Source: Stropharia rugosoannulata (Eukaryota > Basidiomycota > Agaricomycetes > Agaricales > Strophariaceae). Taken from it: a DNA stretch of 64,000 nucleotides. The notes under the pieces were generated by a model. That model made no database searches. It worked only from the letters and a program-made list of their open reading frames with translations, and had not been told where the DNA came from. The position numbers and the translations under genes are program-made. Shown piece by piece: positions 30,911-41,779 of the stretch. Numbering within the stretch: position 1 is the first letter of the stretch; the number at the start of each line of letters is the position of its first letter. The DNA is taken from positions 868,001-932,000 of the forward strand of contig JANCIK010000011.1 in assembly GCA_028532985.1 (NCBI GenBank), read 5' to 3'.

Positions 30911-32399
30911 TGAGAGGTCTGCCGCTGGGCTAGACTCGAATCACAAGAAACACAACACACACAACCCCAGCGGAGCGAGATCCTATCCCTTAGATCGAGC
31001 GACGCTCTTCAGCTAAGCGGATTATAGATGTCTTTGCTTCTCCTGGTCCTCTCCGCTGAGCGGACTGTGATGTTTAAGAGTCTCGTAAATTCAGTCCGGA
31101 TGTCCGCTGTACAGTGCCTGCAAGTTCGTTTTTAAGGAGGGGTTTAATTCTAGAAGTCTCAGATTAATGTCTGGGCGATCTCCGCTGAGCACAGGGTATC
31201 GATAGTAATGTATAGTTCTGATGGTGGCTCCGCGGGGCTTATTCCGCTGAGTGGGTTTGAGGTCCGGTGACCGATGCAGATGCTCACACAAGCTGGTATT
31301 CCAATTGTGCCTCGCTCCGCTGACTATCCAAAGTCGTTCCGCTGGGACTGTCCAAAGTCCTATTCCGCTGAGGCTATCCAGAACCTCGTTCACCCGGTGG
31401 TGCAGTCTCAATTCACAAAACACTACAGCACGAGTTTTCGTACACGGTTGCACTGACTCCCCGCTGAGCTCTCCAAATGACCCGGTGGCCAGAAGCTATC
31501 CAAAACTTCTATGATTCACAATACACTTCACAGTAAAGACCCTAACAAAAGCTAAACACAGCCCGCTGACGGTCTGGGACGGAGCCCAACACACAGATCT
31601 AGTGGGTAGACAATTGCTTGATTTCCGTAGTTACAATTACAAGTTTATATAGACGCGCGCTGTGTACTAATTTAGGTGGAGAGTAAATACTAGCAACGCC
31701 GGACCAAAGGTCCGCTGAGCGCATGTGCCTCCGCTGGGCGTTTTGATGACTACCCCGCTGAGCGCGACCTGACCTCGTTGTGTTGCCAGCCTCCGCTGAG
31801 AGACGCCATTGAACTCCGCTGAGTGGTTCCTTCTGGGTTATTGAGATCTGGTTACTGCTGCCAAAGTTCCCCAGCGGAGTCTGTGCTGTGTGCATTATTC
31901 ATTCCCTCGGGCATCACACGCTCCCGCGCGTGCGCCACGGTCACCTGACGAGTGGACTTAGGCAAATCTCGCCTTCGTGATGTGTTCCGCTGAGCCCCCT
32001 TTGGGACACCGTCTACACACAGTCCTGCTCGTCGCCTTTGATATTTCTCGCTCAGCTGTACTCCTGCCTTCCGCTGAGAAGACAGTAACCGTTATGTGCC
32101 CCGCTGGCAGTTATTCCGGGTCCTTCAACTGTGTACTTATGACTGGTACAGTCCGCTGAGCCCCCACACAACCGCCTGCTGAGCACACGCGTGATGATTT
32201 GTGATGCACGCGCTGAGCGCCGAGACGGCTGACCAGGCTAGTCACTGCCCCGCTGTACCCTTGCACTTCAGCCCAAAACGCCCGCTGTGGCTATATTACA
32301 GCCTTGGTGTAAACGCAGGCCTGTCACCGTTTTATTTGAAATTTTTGTAATTTATTGTAATAGGCGCAAGCCGTAGTTCCCGAAACACTAAGTGAGATT
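30911..32399 (-). repeat. Diverged LTR-like block between primer-binding site and gag
   Basis: Starts TGAGAGGTCT like the outer LTR and aligns with it in patches along its length. Examples are the GAGCGAGATCCTATCCCTTA segment near 30980, the segment near 31480-31610 that matches 3720-3850, and the one near 31690. Between these patches it carries about twelve copies of CCGCTGAG where the outer LTR has GCGCGCA-type motifs. Its right end is unclear. It is not needed for a normal gypsy leader, which is only tens of bases long in the inner element. Confidence 0.7.
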
Positions 32400-32410
32400 T
32401 CTGAACCTTC

Positions 32411-32428
32411 CCCTCGCGGTGGGCTCCA
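32411..32428 (-). other. Primer-binding site of the outer element
   Basis: TGGAGCCCACCGCGAGGG on the minus strand, two bases from the 5' LTR, identical to 20915-20932. Confidence 0.75.
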
Positions 32429-32430
32429 GA

Positions 32431-33642
32431 TGAGAGGTCTACTGCGTAGCTAGACTCGAAATCGCGAAACACAAACACACACACACCCAGCGGAGCGAGA
32501 TCCTATCCCTTAGATCGAGCGAACGCCCTCAACTAAATGGTAGTATAATCTATGCTCTGCTCTGGTTCCCGTTTCTGGGCGTGCGATGCGCGCACCTCGT
32601 GTCCTCTAGTCTTTGTAACAGCAAGTAGTGCCTGCAAGTTCGTTTGTAAGGAGGGGTTTAATTCTAGTAAATCTCGGATAGAGCCCGGTTGCTAGTGGCG
32701 TGCGCAAGGCAAAATGATAAATGAAATAATTTGTTTTAGCGAACGGCTTCGCTGTGCGCACTTCCGGGTCCGGTGACCTCGTGCGATGCACGGACTCTCC
32801 AAAGTCCAACAATCCCAAGACTCTCCAAAGTCTTTCACCCGGCGGTGCAGTCTCACAGTCTAAACACTACAGTGCGAGTTTCCGTACACAGTTGTACTGA
32901 CTCCTCACTGAGCTCTCCAAATGACCCGGTGGCCAGAAGCTATCCAAAACTCCTATGATTCACAAACACTTCACAGTTAAAACCCTAACAAAAGCTAAAC
33001 ACAGCCCGCTGACGGCCTGGGACAGAACCCAGCACACAGATCTAGTGGGTAGACAATTGCTTAAATTACTATAGACAAGGATACAGGTTTATATGCGATG
33101 CGCGCATGTGTACTAATAATAAGGTAAAGTAAATACTAGCAACGCGCGGCCAAAGGTCCGCGCATCGCATCCGGGCTTCCCTTCGAGTGTCCTGATCCCT
33201 TGGCATTCGCTGCGCGCATGTCGTTTGTTCCCTCGGGCTTTTGCGCGTCTATTTTGATGCGCTCCGCCACGGTCACATGATGTGTGGACTTAGACAAATT
33301 CTGCCTTTGCGATGCACGCACATGAGATGCGCGCACAGCCCTTCACACCGCCCTTGGTACTCGCTCAGCTGTACTCACACCGCACTTCGCTGGTGCTTAA
33401 CCGTTCTACGCCTCTCCGATCGCTCGCACGGATGACCAGACTATGCACTTTAGGCTGTGCAGCTCGCTGACCGATCTCTCTCGCAATGCGGTGTGCGCAG
33501 GCGCTTATAGTCATAAAGCGCGCTGATAGCTATAGACTATGAGTCAGGCTCCACTCTAGTCCCTCTGTGTTTCCCGCGCGCAGCTGTCCCGCCAATGGGA
33601 CTTCAGACTGTTTACACCCATAGCCAAAAAGCAGCCCTCTCA
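32431..33642 (-). repeat. 5' LTR of the outer element
   Basis: 1212 bp, TGAGAGG...CCTCTCA, ~99% identical to 3228-4441 by eye. It retains GCGCGC motif copies that have decayed by CpG to TpG change in the left copy. Confidence 0.88.
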
Positions 33643-35627
33643 ACGGTCAATGTTGTGCGGAACAAAGTTGACCGTGGGATCATGTATATTCATGAAGCCA
33701 CGAAGCGCTAACTGCAGAAAATTTATGTTTTGTGGCGTCTCTTTGCAATGAGTTCTAAGGGTTATAGATATTGCATAAAGAGGCAGGGCATGTATAGAAT
33801 TTCAGAAGATTAAATTATGTTTACAAGCATTGTATGATATGGTTGCTAGCGTACTTGAATATAAATTTACAAAAAGGTATAATAGAACATTAAGAAATTT
33901 GGCCGCCTCCAGAACATATGGTAGTACATACAGCCGTGGCTGCAGTGGCATGCCTTGCACAAGCCATAGATGGCCGTCATTGTTATCTGCAGGTTCCACG
34001 TTACTCTAAGAACGTTAAGTTCAGCTGATATACTAACTGGAGTTCATCTTCCGTGCATCTGGGCCATTGTTGTCCACTTGAGAGTCCCTTGCAACTGCTG
34101 CAAAGGTCGTATGTGCTACAGGCCAATTTTGAAGGTGAGTAACAGGGAGACTAATTCAGATATGGCAAATACTTACCTTCATTCTTTACGGTTAGCTGGA
34201 CACGCAATTGAACCCGCACCGAACGTTACGCGGCGTGGTACTACTCTATAATATGGAGTGAGTGAATGACAAATGCGGCCTGCCAGACTCTTACCGCGAC
34301 CATTGAGCTTGATGTGTCAATGAAGATTCGTCCTCTTCCAGTCCTTGCTCGCGTCCACAGTTATCTTGTTTGGCGGGGTGCTCTGGCTCTTAGACGGTGG
34401 GCACGAGGCGTCCACTTTGTTTGGCGGTTCAGTGAATTCGCTGATTGTTGGGACCGTGAAGTTACCTCAGGCCTGAACTCTGAGAGACAATGTTCCTTGA
34501 AGACTTGAAGTTGCTGCCGCGGTGCAGATGCAATACAAGAACAGGAAGGAAGGATGAGTGGTTGAGTGCACGGTGATCTGGGCGGCATGATAAGTCATGC
34601 AAGGCGCAATCTATATCCTGATTTGCTTGTGCATGATCCCTGTCGCTCCCTAAAACCGCCCATAACCGATTACCAAGTCCGTTCGTTATGCCGTTGTACC
34701 TAGATGAGAACGATGCGACCGTCTTCTTTGAAATACCATTGTTGATCCAAAGAGCCTTCCACGCAATAACTTATATGCAACGAGCATCTGAGATCAGGGC
34801 GTCTGAGATACTTGACCCAGGCATCCAGCACTTCTTCTCCAGGAGCGTGCACCAGGACCGTCGGCAAACTGGTTTTCGTTGGATAACTCTGCACCATGTC
34901 CCTATTGATAATGCGACGTTTGTGCACTGCAAATTTGCTGGACATATCTTATTGTAAATTTGACTTGAGATTGAAAAATTGGGGGATCCATACCAGCTAT
35001 CAGAGTTGAAATCGGAATGCGTGGCGGAAGTGTTTTGTCTTTTAACACAGCATAGTCCCCCCCCCCCTGCTCCATGTATAGTCGTCCCAAATGTACCTGA
35101 GGGGCCCAATTCATTAACACATTGAATGAGAGTGTATACAAATTACTCACCCTGGCCCTGCTTCTGACGCTATTAGGCTGTTAAGAATGACCTCCTGTGC
35201 GCGCCTGGTTCGCAAAAAATAGGTATCAACTAGGACTATCTTGTATATCAAGGTTACGTTGGGATGTTCGGCCTTCGTACTGTCTGTAAGGCTCGCAAAG
35301 GGTGGTAGCTTGTTCTCGGTGCTATTGACGGCCTCTTGTAGTTGCGGGTATGAAATGTGGCACGTCGCTAACTTTAGTTGGCGCTCAGATCAGGCCAGAG
35401 CGCTGCCTCCCTCACTCTGAAGATTTGTATTGACAGTTGCGCACATGTGAGCTGGCTGGAATGACTCCGGCTCCAGTTCCATCTTATGCATATCGATGAA
35501 CGCTTGGGCTCGAGTTGGGCGGGATGTGGAAGGCGGGAAGGAGGAGCACATGCTGTTCCAGACTTCCACGGGGGCGCCCAAAACGGAAATGGGGCATCAT
35601 CGATCATGACGTTGTTCTCGTAGATAT
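33643..35627. other. About 2 kb without a recognisable gene
   Basis: Mixed composition with short open frames only. A minus-strand frame around 35374-35640, broken by a likely frameshift, encodes a protein-like stretch (I-Y-E-N-N-V-M-I-D-D-A-P) that I do not recognise. No motif enrichment of the neighbouring retroelements is seen, so this is probably host DNA. Confidence 0.4.
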
Positions 35628-36612
35628 ATGCTTTCCTCAGTCCCAATCCCCAACCACCATGTCCTCTTTTCGCAGCCACTGAGTGGTCATCGCCTCCCTC
35701 TTCCTTCCTACCACTGCCGTGCTCAGCGAGTCCACCCCTCCGACCCGGGCGACTTGGTCGCTCTCGTTTCTGCTTTCCCATTCTTGGTTTCCGCCGCACT
35801 CGCTAGCAGGGCTTATGGCAAGCGCGCTGTGTCCGCGACGGATATCCTGGTGTACAGTACGTACCACGACTGCTTATGCGCACGCGATGAATTAAAAAAC
35901 TTCCGGTAGCTTTCACTGACGTCCTTGAGCAACTCAAGTCAACTTTCTACTCCCAAGGACTATCCAAATTCCAGTTACAAGACTTCCTTGACGCCGGATT
36001 CACATCCAGCGCGGTGGTCATTCAACAGCTCCAGTCCATCCAGTCTGATGAATCTACCCATTCGACTGTGCTCCAAGTAGGGACTGCTATTTGACGATTT
36101 GTTTGCACCCTCGCTCATTTTCCTTAGGCCGCGATTCAATCCTTTGGCGCATCCCCGCTGACTAGTTGCAAGTTCAACTTCGGTTCTGCTCTTACTGACG
36201 TGCCGACAATGGCTGCAACTGCCCGCGTCGTCGAAGCTGTAGGAGTTGGTGCTTATCTCGGCGCGGCTACACTTTTGGATGACCCTGTCCTGCTCGACTC
36301 TGCTGCCTCGATTTTGACTGTCGAGGCCCGTCACCAGACCATTCTGAACATGCTCTCCCCCGGTGGAACTCCCATTCCTGCTGCATTTGACATTGCATTG
36401 ACTCCAAGCAAGGTCCTTGCTCTTGCCAGCCCCTTCTTTGACGGCGTCTGCGACCTTGGAGTACCAGGTATGATTTCTGTTCAGACATAATGCGAAAATA
36501 AGTCTGATTTTTTCTTTAAAGCCAACCCTGTTCTGTCGACGGAACACAGTTGACATTCTCCTCGTCAGCGATCACCAGTAGCAACGACACTTCCATAAGC
36601 TATTTTTTGTTA
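35628..36612 (+). pseudogene. Rds1-like ferritin-domain protein, truncated
   Basis: A secretion-signal-like hydrophobic start (L-V-A-L-V-S-A-F-P-F-L-V-S-A) leads into K-R-A-V-S-A-T-D-I-L. An intron at ~35859-35911 joins it to an exon encoding the ferritin-like helices (L-E-Q-L-K-S-T-F-Y, A-A-I-Q-S-F-G, E-A-R-H-Q). This matches the stress-response Rds1/ferritin-like family, secreted or wall-associated proteins of fungi. After the exon ending at ~36467 the next exon stops after ten codons, while a shifted frame (G-T-Q-L-T-F-S-S-S) would continue the family pattern to ~36612. The C-terminal part is missing and TPS coding sequence follows ~100 bp later. A broken gene. Confidence 0.7.
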
Positions 36613-37230
36613 CTCGGGAATAAAGTAAACATCTAAGATAACCGCCTACATGTTTGCAAGTGAGTTTATTCCTCTATCTGTACACAACCAGTAGTTTATT
36701 AAAATTTGCATATTTATAGGCAAGATCCCGAGGTCGGAGAGTGGGTCAATGTCCTGAAGCAGCGCTACGCAGGAATGCATATCATCGTCGGACGCGACAA
36801 ACTCGATGAGATTCAAGGCATTAAACACAAGCTTGCCGCATTTGAATGCTTCTTGGACAAGTACCCCAAGTGGCAAGACCGTATTGTTTTGATCCAGGTC
36901 GCTCTGGAGACTTCCGAACTCCACAAGGCGGCTGCAGGTGGTGTCGCAGATGCTGTTTCTCACATAAACTCGCGTTACTCCACCCTCACCTACCAGCCTG
37001 TTGTATTCTTGCACACGCAAGATCTTACCTTCAGCCAGTACCTTGCACTGCTGACGGTTGCCGACGCATTCATCGTCACTAGCTTGAGGGAAGGAGTGGC
37101 ACTCCGTACCCACGAGTTCGTCGAATGCCAGGAGGGTAGACACCGCCCATTAATTCTGAGCGAGTTTACGGGGAGCTACAGCTATAGCGGGTTCCGTTCG
37201 TGCATTGCGATCAATCCTTGGGATTCTCGC

Positions 37231-38285
37231 GCATCAGGAAAACCACTTTTTGGAAAAGAGACTTTTTGAGACATCTATGTGTCTCTTGGGAAATTTACTG
37301 TCTTTTTGAGACATCAATATGTCTTTTGGTGAATTTTATGTCTTTTTTATACTTTTAAAGGTCTCCTAGAGACTTTAGGGAAATATGTAATTCTTCCAAT
37401 GTCTTTTTAGGTCTTTTTATGTCTTTTAAAGTCTTTCAAATTTTCTAAGTATTTAAATGTATTGATGTAATTGTATAAATCTTTTTATGTCTCTAGAAGA
37501 TTTTAAAAATGTCTCATAAAGTGTATTAAAAAGCAACAAAAAGACTCAAAAAGACATTTAAAGACATAAGAACCTGGGAAAAAATTGACTTATGAATAGC
37601 TATTGTCAACTATTACTTGTAATCTACATTGTAAATCTTATATAAAATACATCTGAACATGACTAAATTCAATGACTTGTGATGTAACAACTTAATGTAG
37701 TCTAGAGCATTACCATCATATTTGACCTGCAGTGGATTATACACATAGGCACATGGTGTAGGGGAAAGTATGCTGGTTTTAAGTCATGCATGAAGCTATT
37801 GGTTCAATTCCTGGCTAATGCAAATTATTTCCACAACATAAGTTCCTCTCCCCATTGTACCCAAGTTAATGTGATGGTTTATTTGCCATTGTATGTTTAT
37901 GTAAGGTGCTGACTAATATAGTTACTTCATGACAAATCTTAGGTACATTTAAATATACCTAATTACCTACTTACAAATACACTTACAAATACAATCTAAT
38001 CTATGTAGTAGTGATTTGGCTAAGATGAGGTCATATTTTTAATGTTTTTATCAAGCAAAAATGTAACATTAAAAGACATTTAGAGACATCTAGAGACATT
38101 ATGAACACATAAAAAGACATTAATGAGACTCCTAGAGACATAAAAAAGTCTTTAAAAGTTTGGTACCTGGAGACTTTGCTTTAAAAGTCTCCTAGAGACC
38201 CAGGTCTCCTGGGGTCTTTTTGAGTCTTTTTAAGTCTTTTTAAAAAATTAAAAGACTTTTTCTGAAAAAGTGTTTTTCCTGATGC
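37231..38285 (+). mobile_element. Non-autonomous inverted-repeat element with tRNA-like core, copy 1
   Basis: 1055 bp with ends GCATCAGGAAAA and TTTTCCTGATGC. Subterminal regions are packed with AAAAGAC/GTCTTTT-type repeats on both sides. The middle is AT-rich and contains a 73-nt tRNA-like stretch. No transposase frame. Removing it restores the trehalose gene frame, which fixes its limits. I could not identify a target-site duplication. A reverse-complement copy lies at 40475-41509. Confidence 0.85.
37749..37821 (+). ncRNA. tRNA-like segment (A and B box) inside the inverted-repeat element
   Basis: 73 nt with TGGTGTAGGGG (A-box-like) at 37754-37764 and GGTTCAATTCC (B box) at 37801-37811, at tRNA spacing. 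The acceptor strands pair only partly and the D and anticodon arms are weak, so this is more likely a tRNA-derived Pol III promoter than a working tRNA. Confidence 0.45.
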
Positions 38286-39763
38286 AGGACTGCAGATGCG
38301 ATTGAAAAGGCTCTTACTATGAGCGATGAGGAGGCACAGTCTCAATGGGAGGTACGCATGCGTTTTGCTACCCATGTCCTACCGTATCTGACATATATGG
38401 TGGCATTAGGACCTGCATGACCATGTTACCACGCAGACCGTGCAAGCATTTGTCACATCCTTCCTAAACCGCGCGGTGCGCACGAACACGGAGCACACTG
38501 CTCCTCTTGATGACCTAGCATCGTCTGCTGTCTCGCTCCTTACGCCTAATGCTCTGGTACTGAAGTACAGACATACACAACGGCGTATGATCCTTGTTGA
38601 TCTCGAGGGCACGCTTTGGAGTCACGATCTGTCGAAAGAGAGTATTGCGGCACTCTCTAAGCCAGGCATACCCCTCCCGAAAGAACTTGAGGATGTTGTC
38701 CAGGTTCTCGGCAAACTTGTTGATGACAAGAAGAATGAGGTGTGGATACTCAGCGGGCTTCAGGTCTGGGGAGTGCTGGAGGGACTGGCTGAGAGGTTAC
38801 CGAAGGTCAGGATTGTGTGAGTAGTTCCGTGGTCTCGATTGTCAAGATTTAGAGCTAATGGGTTTCATTTGTATGCACACAGAGCGGAGAACGAATGTTT
38901 CATTAAGACACGTGCAGTGGGAAATGGGAAGATGTACGCCCCTGGGGAGTGGATTAACATGGTCTCCAACTTCAACTTAACGTGGAAGAGTGCATGTCTG
39001 GAGATACTAAATTACGTGAGTACTCCTTCACCATTTCTGTGTCTCTTTACTTATCATGGCCTGTATAGTTCGGGGAATGCACTCCCGGATCCTTCATCGA
39101 GGAATGCAGTGCGTCGATGGTATGGCGCTTTTGGACCGGAGAAAATACGGATAGCCCGGATAGGCAGTGGGCCCAAAGATAGGCCGCCGAAGCACAGCCA
39201 TATCTTCGACAGGTAAGTTTTATGTTTTTGTAAAGATATTTCAGTCTCTTAAAAGTCTGTACATAGTCTCGGTGAGCGCTACGGTCTCCGCATCATCCCT
39301 GGTCGCAATTCCTTCCTCGTCCTCCCCAACAACGTCTCCCGCTCCACTGCCGTCGGAGCAGTCCTCCACCATCACAATTAGGGAGGTTGTGGGACAAGTG
39401 GCACGGCAGATGTAGAAGGGGCAGTTCAGGTTCCAATAGGAGGAGTGCATGTTCTTGTCGAAGCATTGTGGCTCCGGGATGATTCTGTCAAGACCACACA
39501 GGTTGTGTTGCGACCTAGCATCTGAATGTAAATACACTGGCGCGTCACTGGGGCCAGTCTCTTCCCAATATGATGTATTGTAGTTCTGGGTCCTGGGCGA
39601 TTCTGTTTGGATGAGCGCGAGTTCCAGACATTAGTAGCTAGTGGATGATAAGTGAAGCTATATTGAGAGGTGATTTGTAATCACATTGACGCGCTGAATG
39701 GTCGCTTTTGTGATGAGTTCGAACTGCCTTCGTTGACTAACTACTACCACTATCCTTTTCATC

Positions 39764-40376
39764 ATGAGCTATGACTCAGATTCCTGCTCTACTGCGTCCT
39801 TCAAGGAGCTCTATAGTCGCTCAGAAGCCATCTCAATGTGCACCCGGAAGATACTACGCCAGGAGGAAATGCATAATGTTTGTAAGGTATGTAAATCTAT
39901 ATTTCTAGTTATAGTCCGTCCACTTCATGATAATCATATGGTTTAACCAGGAAAAAAAGAGACTGCCCGTCCCAAAAAGTCTGGAAGAGGCTTCCAAGCT
40001 ACTTCACGATGCGGTTCAACATGAAGAGTGGTCTAAAACATTTCAAGACTACATGCTAATCCAACTTTGCCGCTCGCGGTTTGAAGTTCAACGTGCAGAA
40101 GCTCAGTTACAAACTGCGGAAATGGATCTCAAGAAGGCTGAAGTGCAGCGCAAAGCTGCTGAAAGCTATGTCAGCTCTGTTGTCAATGAACTTGTACAGA
40201 GCGGCTTTGCAGTAGAAGATTTGAACACAAGTATGCCCATAGTTATGCGCAATAATCAATGTAAGCAATTTGTTTATGCGTTCTCATTATTGCAGTATTG
40301 ACTAATAAAATAATACACAGTTGAGCACTCCGTTTCCGTTGCTGGCAGGCCATCACTTTCCCTCATCCTGGACTAG
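39764..40376 (+). CDS. Small coiled-coil protein, unknown
   Basis: Three exons in phase: 39764-39886, 39951-40260 and 40321-40376, encoding 162 aa. The middle contains a strongly predicted coiled coil (Q-R-A-E-A-Q-L-Q-T-A-E-M-D-L-K-K-A-E). It resembles short helical proteins often seen in Agaricomycete genomes, but I cannot name a family. The gene is intact and lies between the trehalose pseudogene and the second inverted-repeat element. Confidence 0.7.
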
Positions 40377-40474
40377 TTAGTATCTCGTGCTCTGTACCGC
40401 GTTTTTGTAATGGGTGTAAGGCCATAGTCAATCTATGGCAATGTTATAAAATATTTCAGCATTAGCATCAGGAA

Positions 40475-41509
40475 AAAGACTTTTTTGAATTAAATTTTTA
40501 AAAAGACTTAAAAAGACTTAAAAAGACCCCAGGAGACCTGGGTCTCTAGGAGACTTTTAAAGCAAAGTCTCCAGGTATCAAACTTTTAAAGACTTTTTTA
40601 TGTCTCTGGGAGTCTCTTTAATGTCTTTTTATGTGTTCATAATGTCTCTAGATGTCTCTAAATGTCTTTTAATGTCACATTTTTGCTTTATAAAAACATT
40701 AAAAACATGACCTCATCTTAGCCAAATCACTACTACATAGATTAGATTGTATTTGTAAGTGTTTGTAAGTAGGTAATTAGATATATTTAAATTGTACTTA
40801 AGATTTGTCATGAAGTAACTATATTAGTCAGCACATTATATAACCATACAATGGCAAATAAACCATCACATCAACTTGGATACAATGGGAAGGGGAACTT
40901 ATGTTGTGGAAATAATTTGCATTTGCCAGGAATTGAACCAACAGCTTTATGCATGACTTAAAACCAGCATACTTTCCCCTACACCATGTGCCTGTGTATA
41001 TAGACTAACTGCAGGTCAAATATGATGGTAATGCTCTAGACTACATTAATTTATTACATCACAAGTCATTGAATTTAGTCATGTTCAGATGTATTTTATA
41101 TAAGACCTACAATGTAGATTATAAGTAATAGTTAACAATAGCTATTTATAAGTCAATTTTTTCCCAGGTTTTAATGTCTTTAAATGTCTTTTTGAGTCTT
41201 TTTGTTGCTTTTTAATACACTTTATGAGACATTTTTAATATCTTTTAGAGACATAAAAAGATTTACACAATTACACCAATACATTTAAATGTTTAGAAAA
41301 ATTGAAAGACTTTAAAAGACATAAAAAGACCTAAAAAGACATTGGAAGAATTACATATTTCCCTAAAGTCTCTAGGAGACCTTTAAAAGTATAAAAAAGA
41401 CATAAAATTCACCAAAAGACATATTGATGTCTCAAAAAGACACTAAATTTCCCAAGAGACACATAGATGTCTCAAAAAGTCTCTTTTCCAAAAAGTGATT
41501 TTCCTGATG
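40475..41509 (-). mobile_element. Non-autonomous inverted-repeat element with tRNA-like core, copy 2
   Basis: About 1035 bp, the reverse complement of 37231-38285 with scattered differences. Starts GCATCAGGAAAA and ends TTTTCCTGATG. It has the same AAAAGAC subterminal repeats and the same tRNA-like segment on the minus strand. Confidence 0.85.
40919..40991 (-). ncRNA. tRNA-like segment in copy 2
   Basis: 73 nt on the minus strand, differing from the first copy at only a few positions. A- and B-box sequences are both conserved. The acceptor pairing is still imperfect. Confidence 0.45.
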
Positions 41510-41779
41510 TACTTGCATTTCACCCGGGTATGTTAAGCGCCCTGGCTTCTCTGTGTGAACTCAAGACTCAATCTCTCAACCTCACATTGCGGACAGTCTA
41601 TGGTGGTTTGATATCCCTCACTCCTGACCGGAACATCAGGATCAAAAGAATTAAAGGTCAGCATGTAACTTAGACGTGTCATTACCGTCTCTCCACTACA
41701 TCTATACTTACCATTTCCTAGTAATCTTTCCCCGACATTCCTTCATTTACTTTCATTTTATCTTTATTCACAGCTTGGT

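Larger units (their letters stand above)
3228..33642 (-). mobile_element. Outer Ty3/gypsy LTR retrotransposon (~30 kb including nested insertions)
   Basis: Near-identical 1.2 kb direct repeats lie at 3228-4441 and 32431-33642, each starting TGAGAGG and ending CCTCTCA. On the minus strand the order is 5' LTR, primer-binding site, gag, protease, pol, antisense genes, polypurine tract, 3' LTR. The 4-bp sequence ACGG abuts both outer ends (3224-3227 and 33643-33646) and may be a target-site duplication. Inside are a Tc1-type transposon (7068-8674) and another LTR element (10854-21900), so the element itself would be about 18 kb. The diverged LTR block at 30911-~32399 is unexplained. The linkage of the left antisense genes to the right gag-pol is inferred from orientation, the shared GCGCGC-rich motif and the LTR pair. 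Confidence 0.75.
36706..39540 (+). pseudogene. Trehalose-6-phosphate synthase/phosphatase gene, interrupted and truncated
   Basis: 36720-37230 encodes the C-terminal part of a GT20 trehalose-phosphate synthase domain (G-M-H-I-I-V-G-R-D-K, V-T-S-L-R-E-G-V-A-L-R-T-H-E). The frame is interrupted by the 1055-bp inverted-repeat element 37231-38285 and resumes exactly in frame (T-A-D-A-I-E-K-A-L-T). Exons 38410-38817, ~38881-39014 and ~39070-39211 then encode a HAD-type trehalose-phosphatase domain (L-V-D-L-E-G-T-L, G-E-W-I-N-M-V). A TAG at ~39178 and a frameshift near 39376 break it further. The N-terminal half of the synthase is absent upstream, where the Rds1-like fragment sits. Trehalose metabolism in an intact gene; dead here. 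Confidence 0.85.

Noticed and set aside
35374..35799. 141-codon minus-strand frame as a gene
   Set aside because: Two frames would have to be combined and no family is recognised; left as an unassigned coding-like patch.
37749..37821. Functional tRNA gene
   Set aside because: Boxes are good, but acceptor and D-arm pairing are weak and no anticodon arm folds cleanly, so it is annotated only as tRNA-like.
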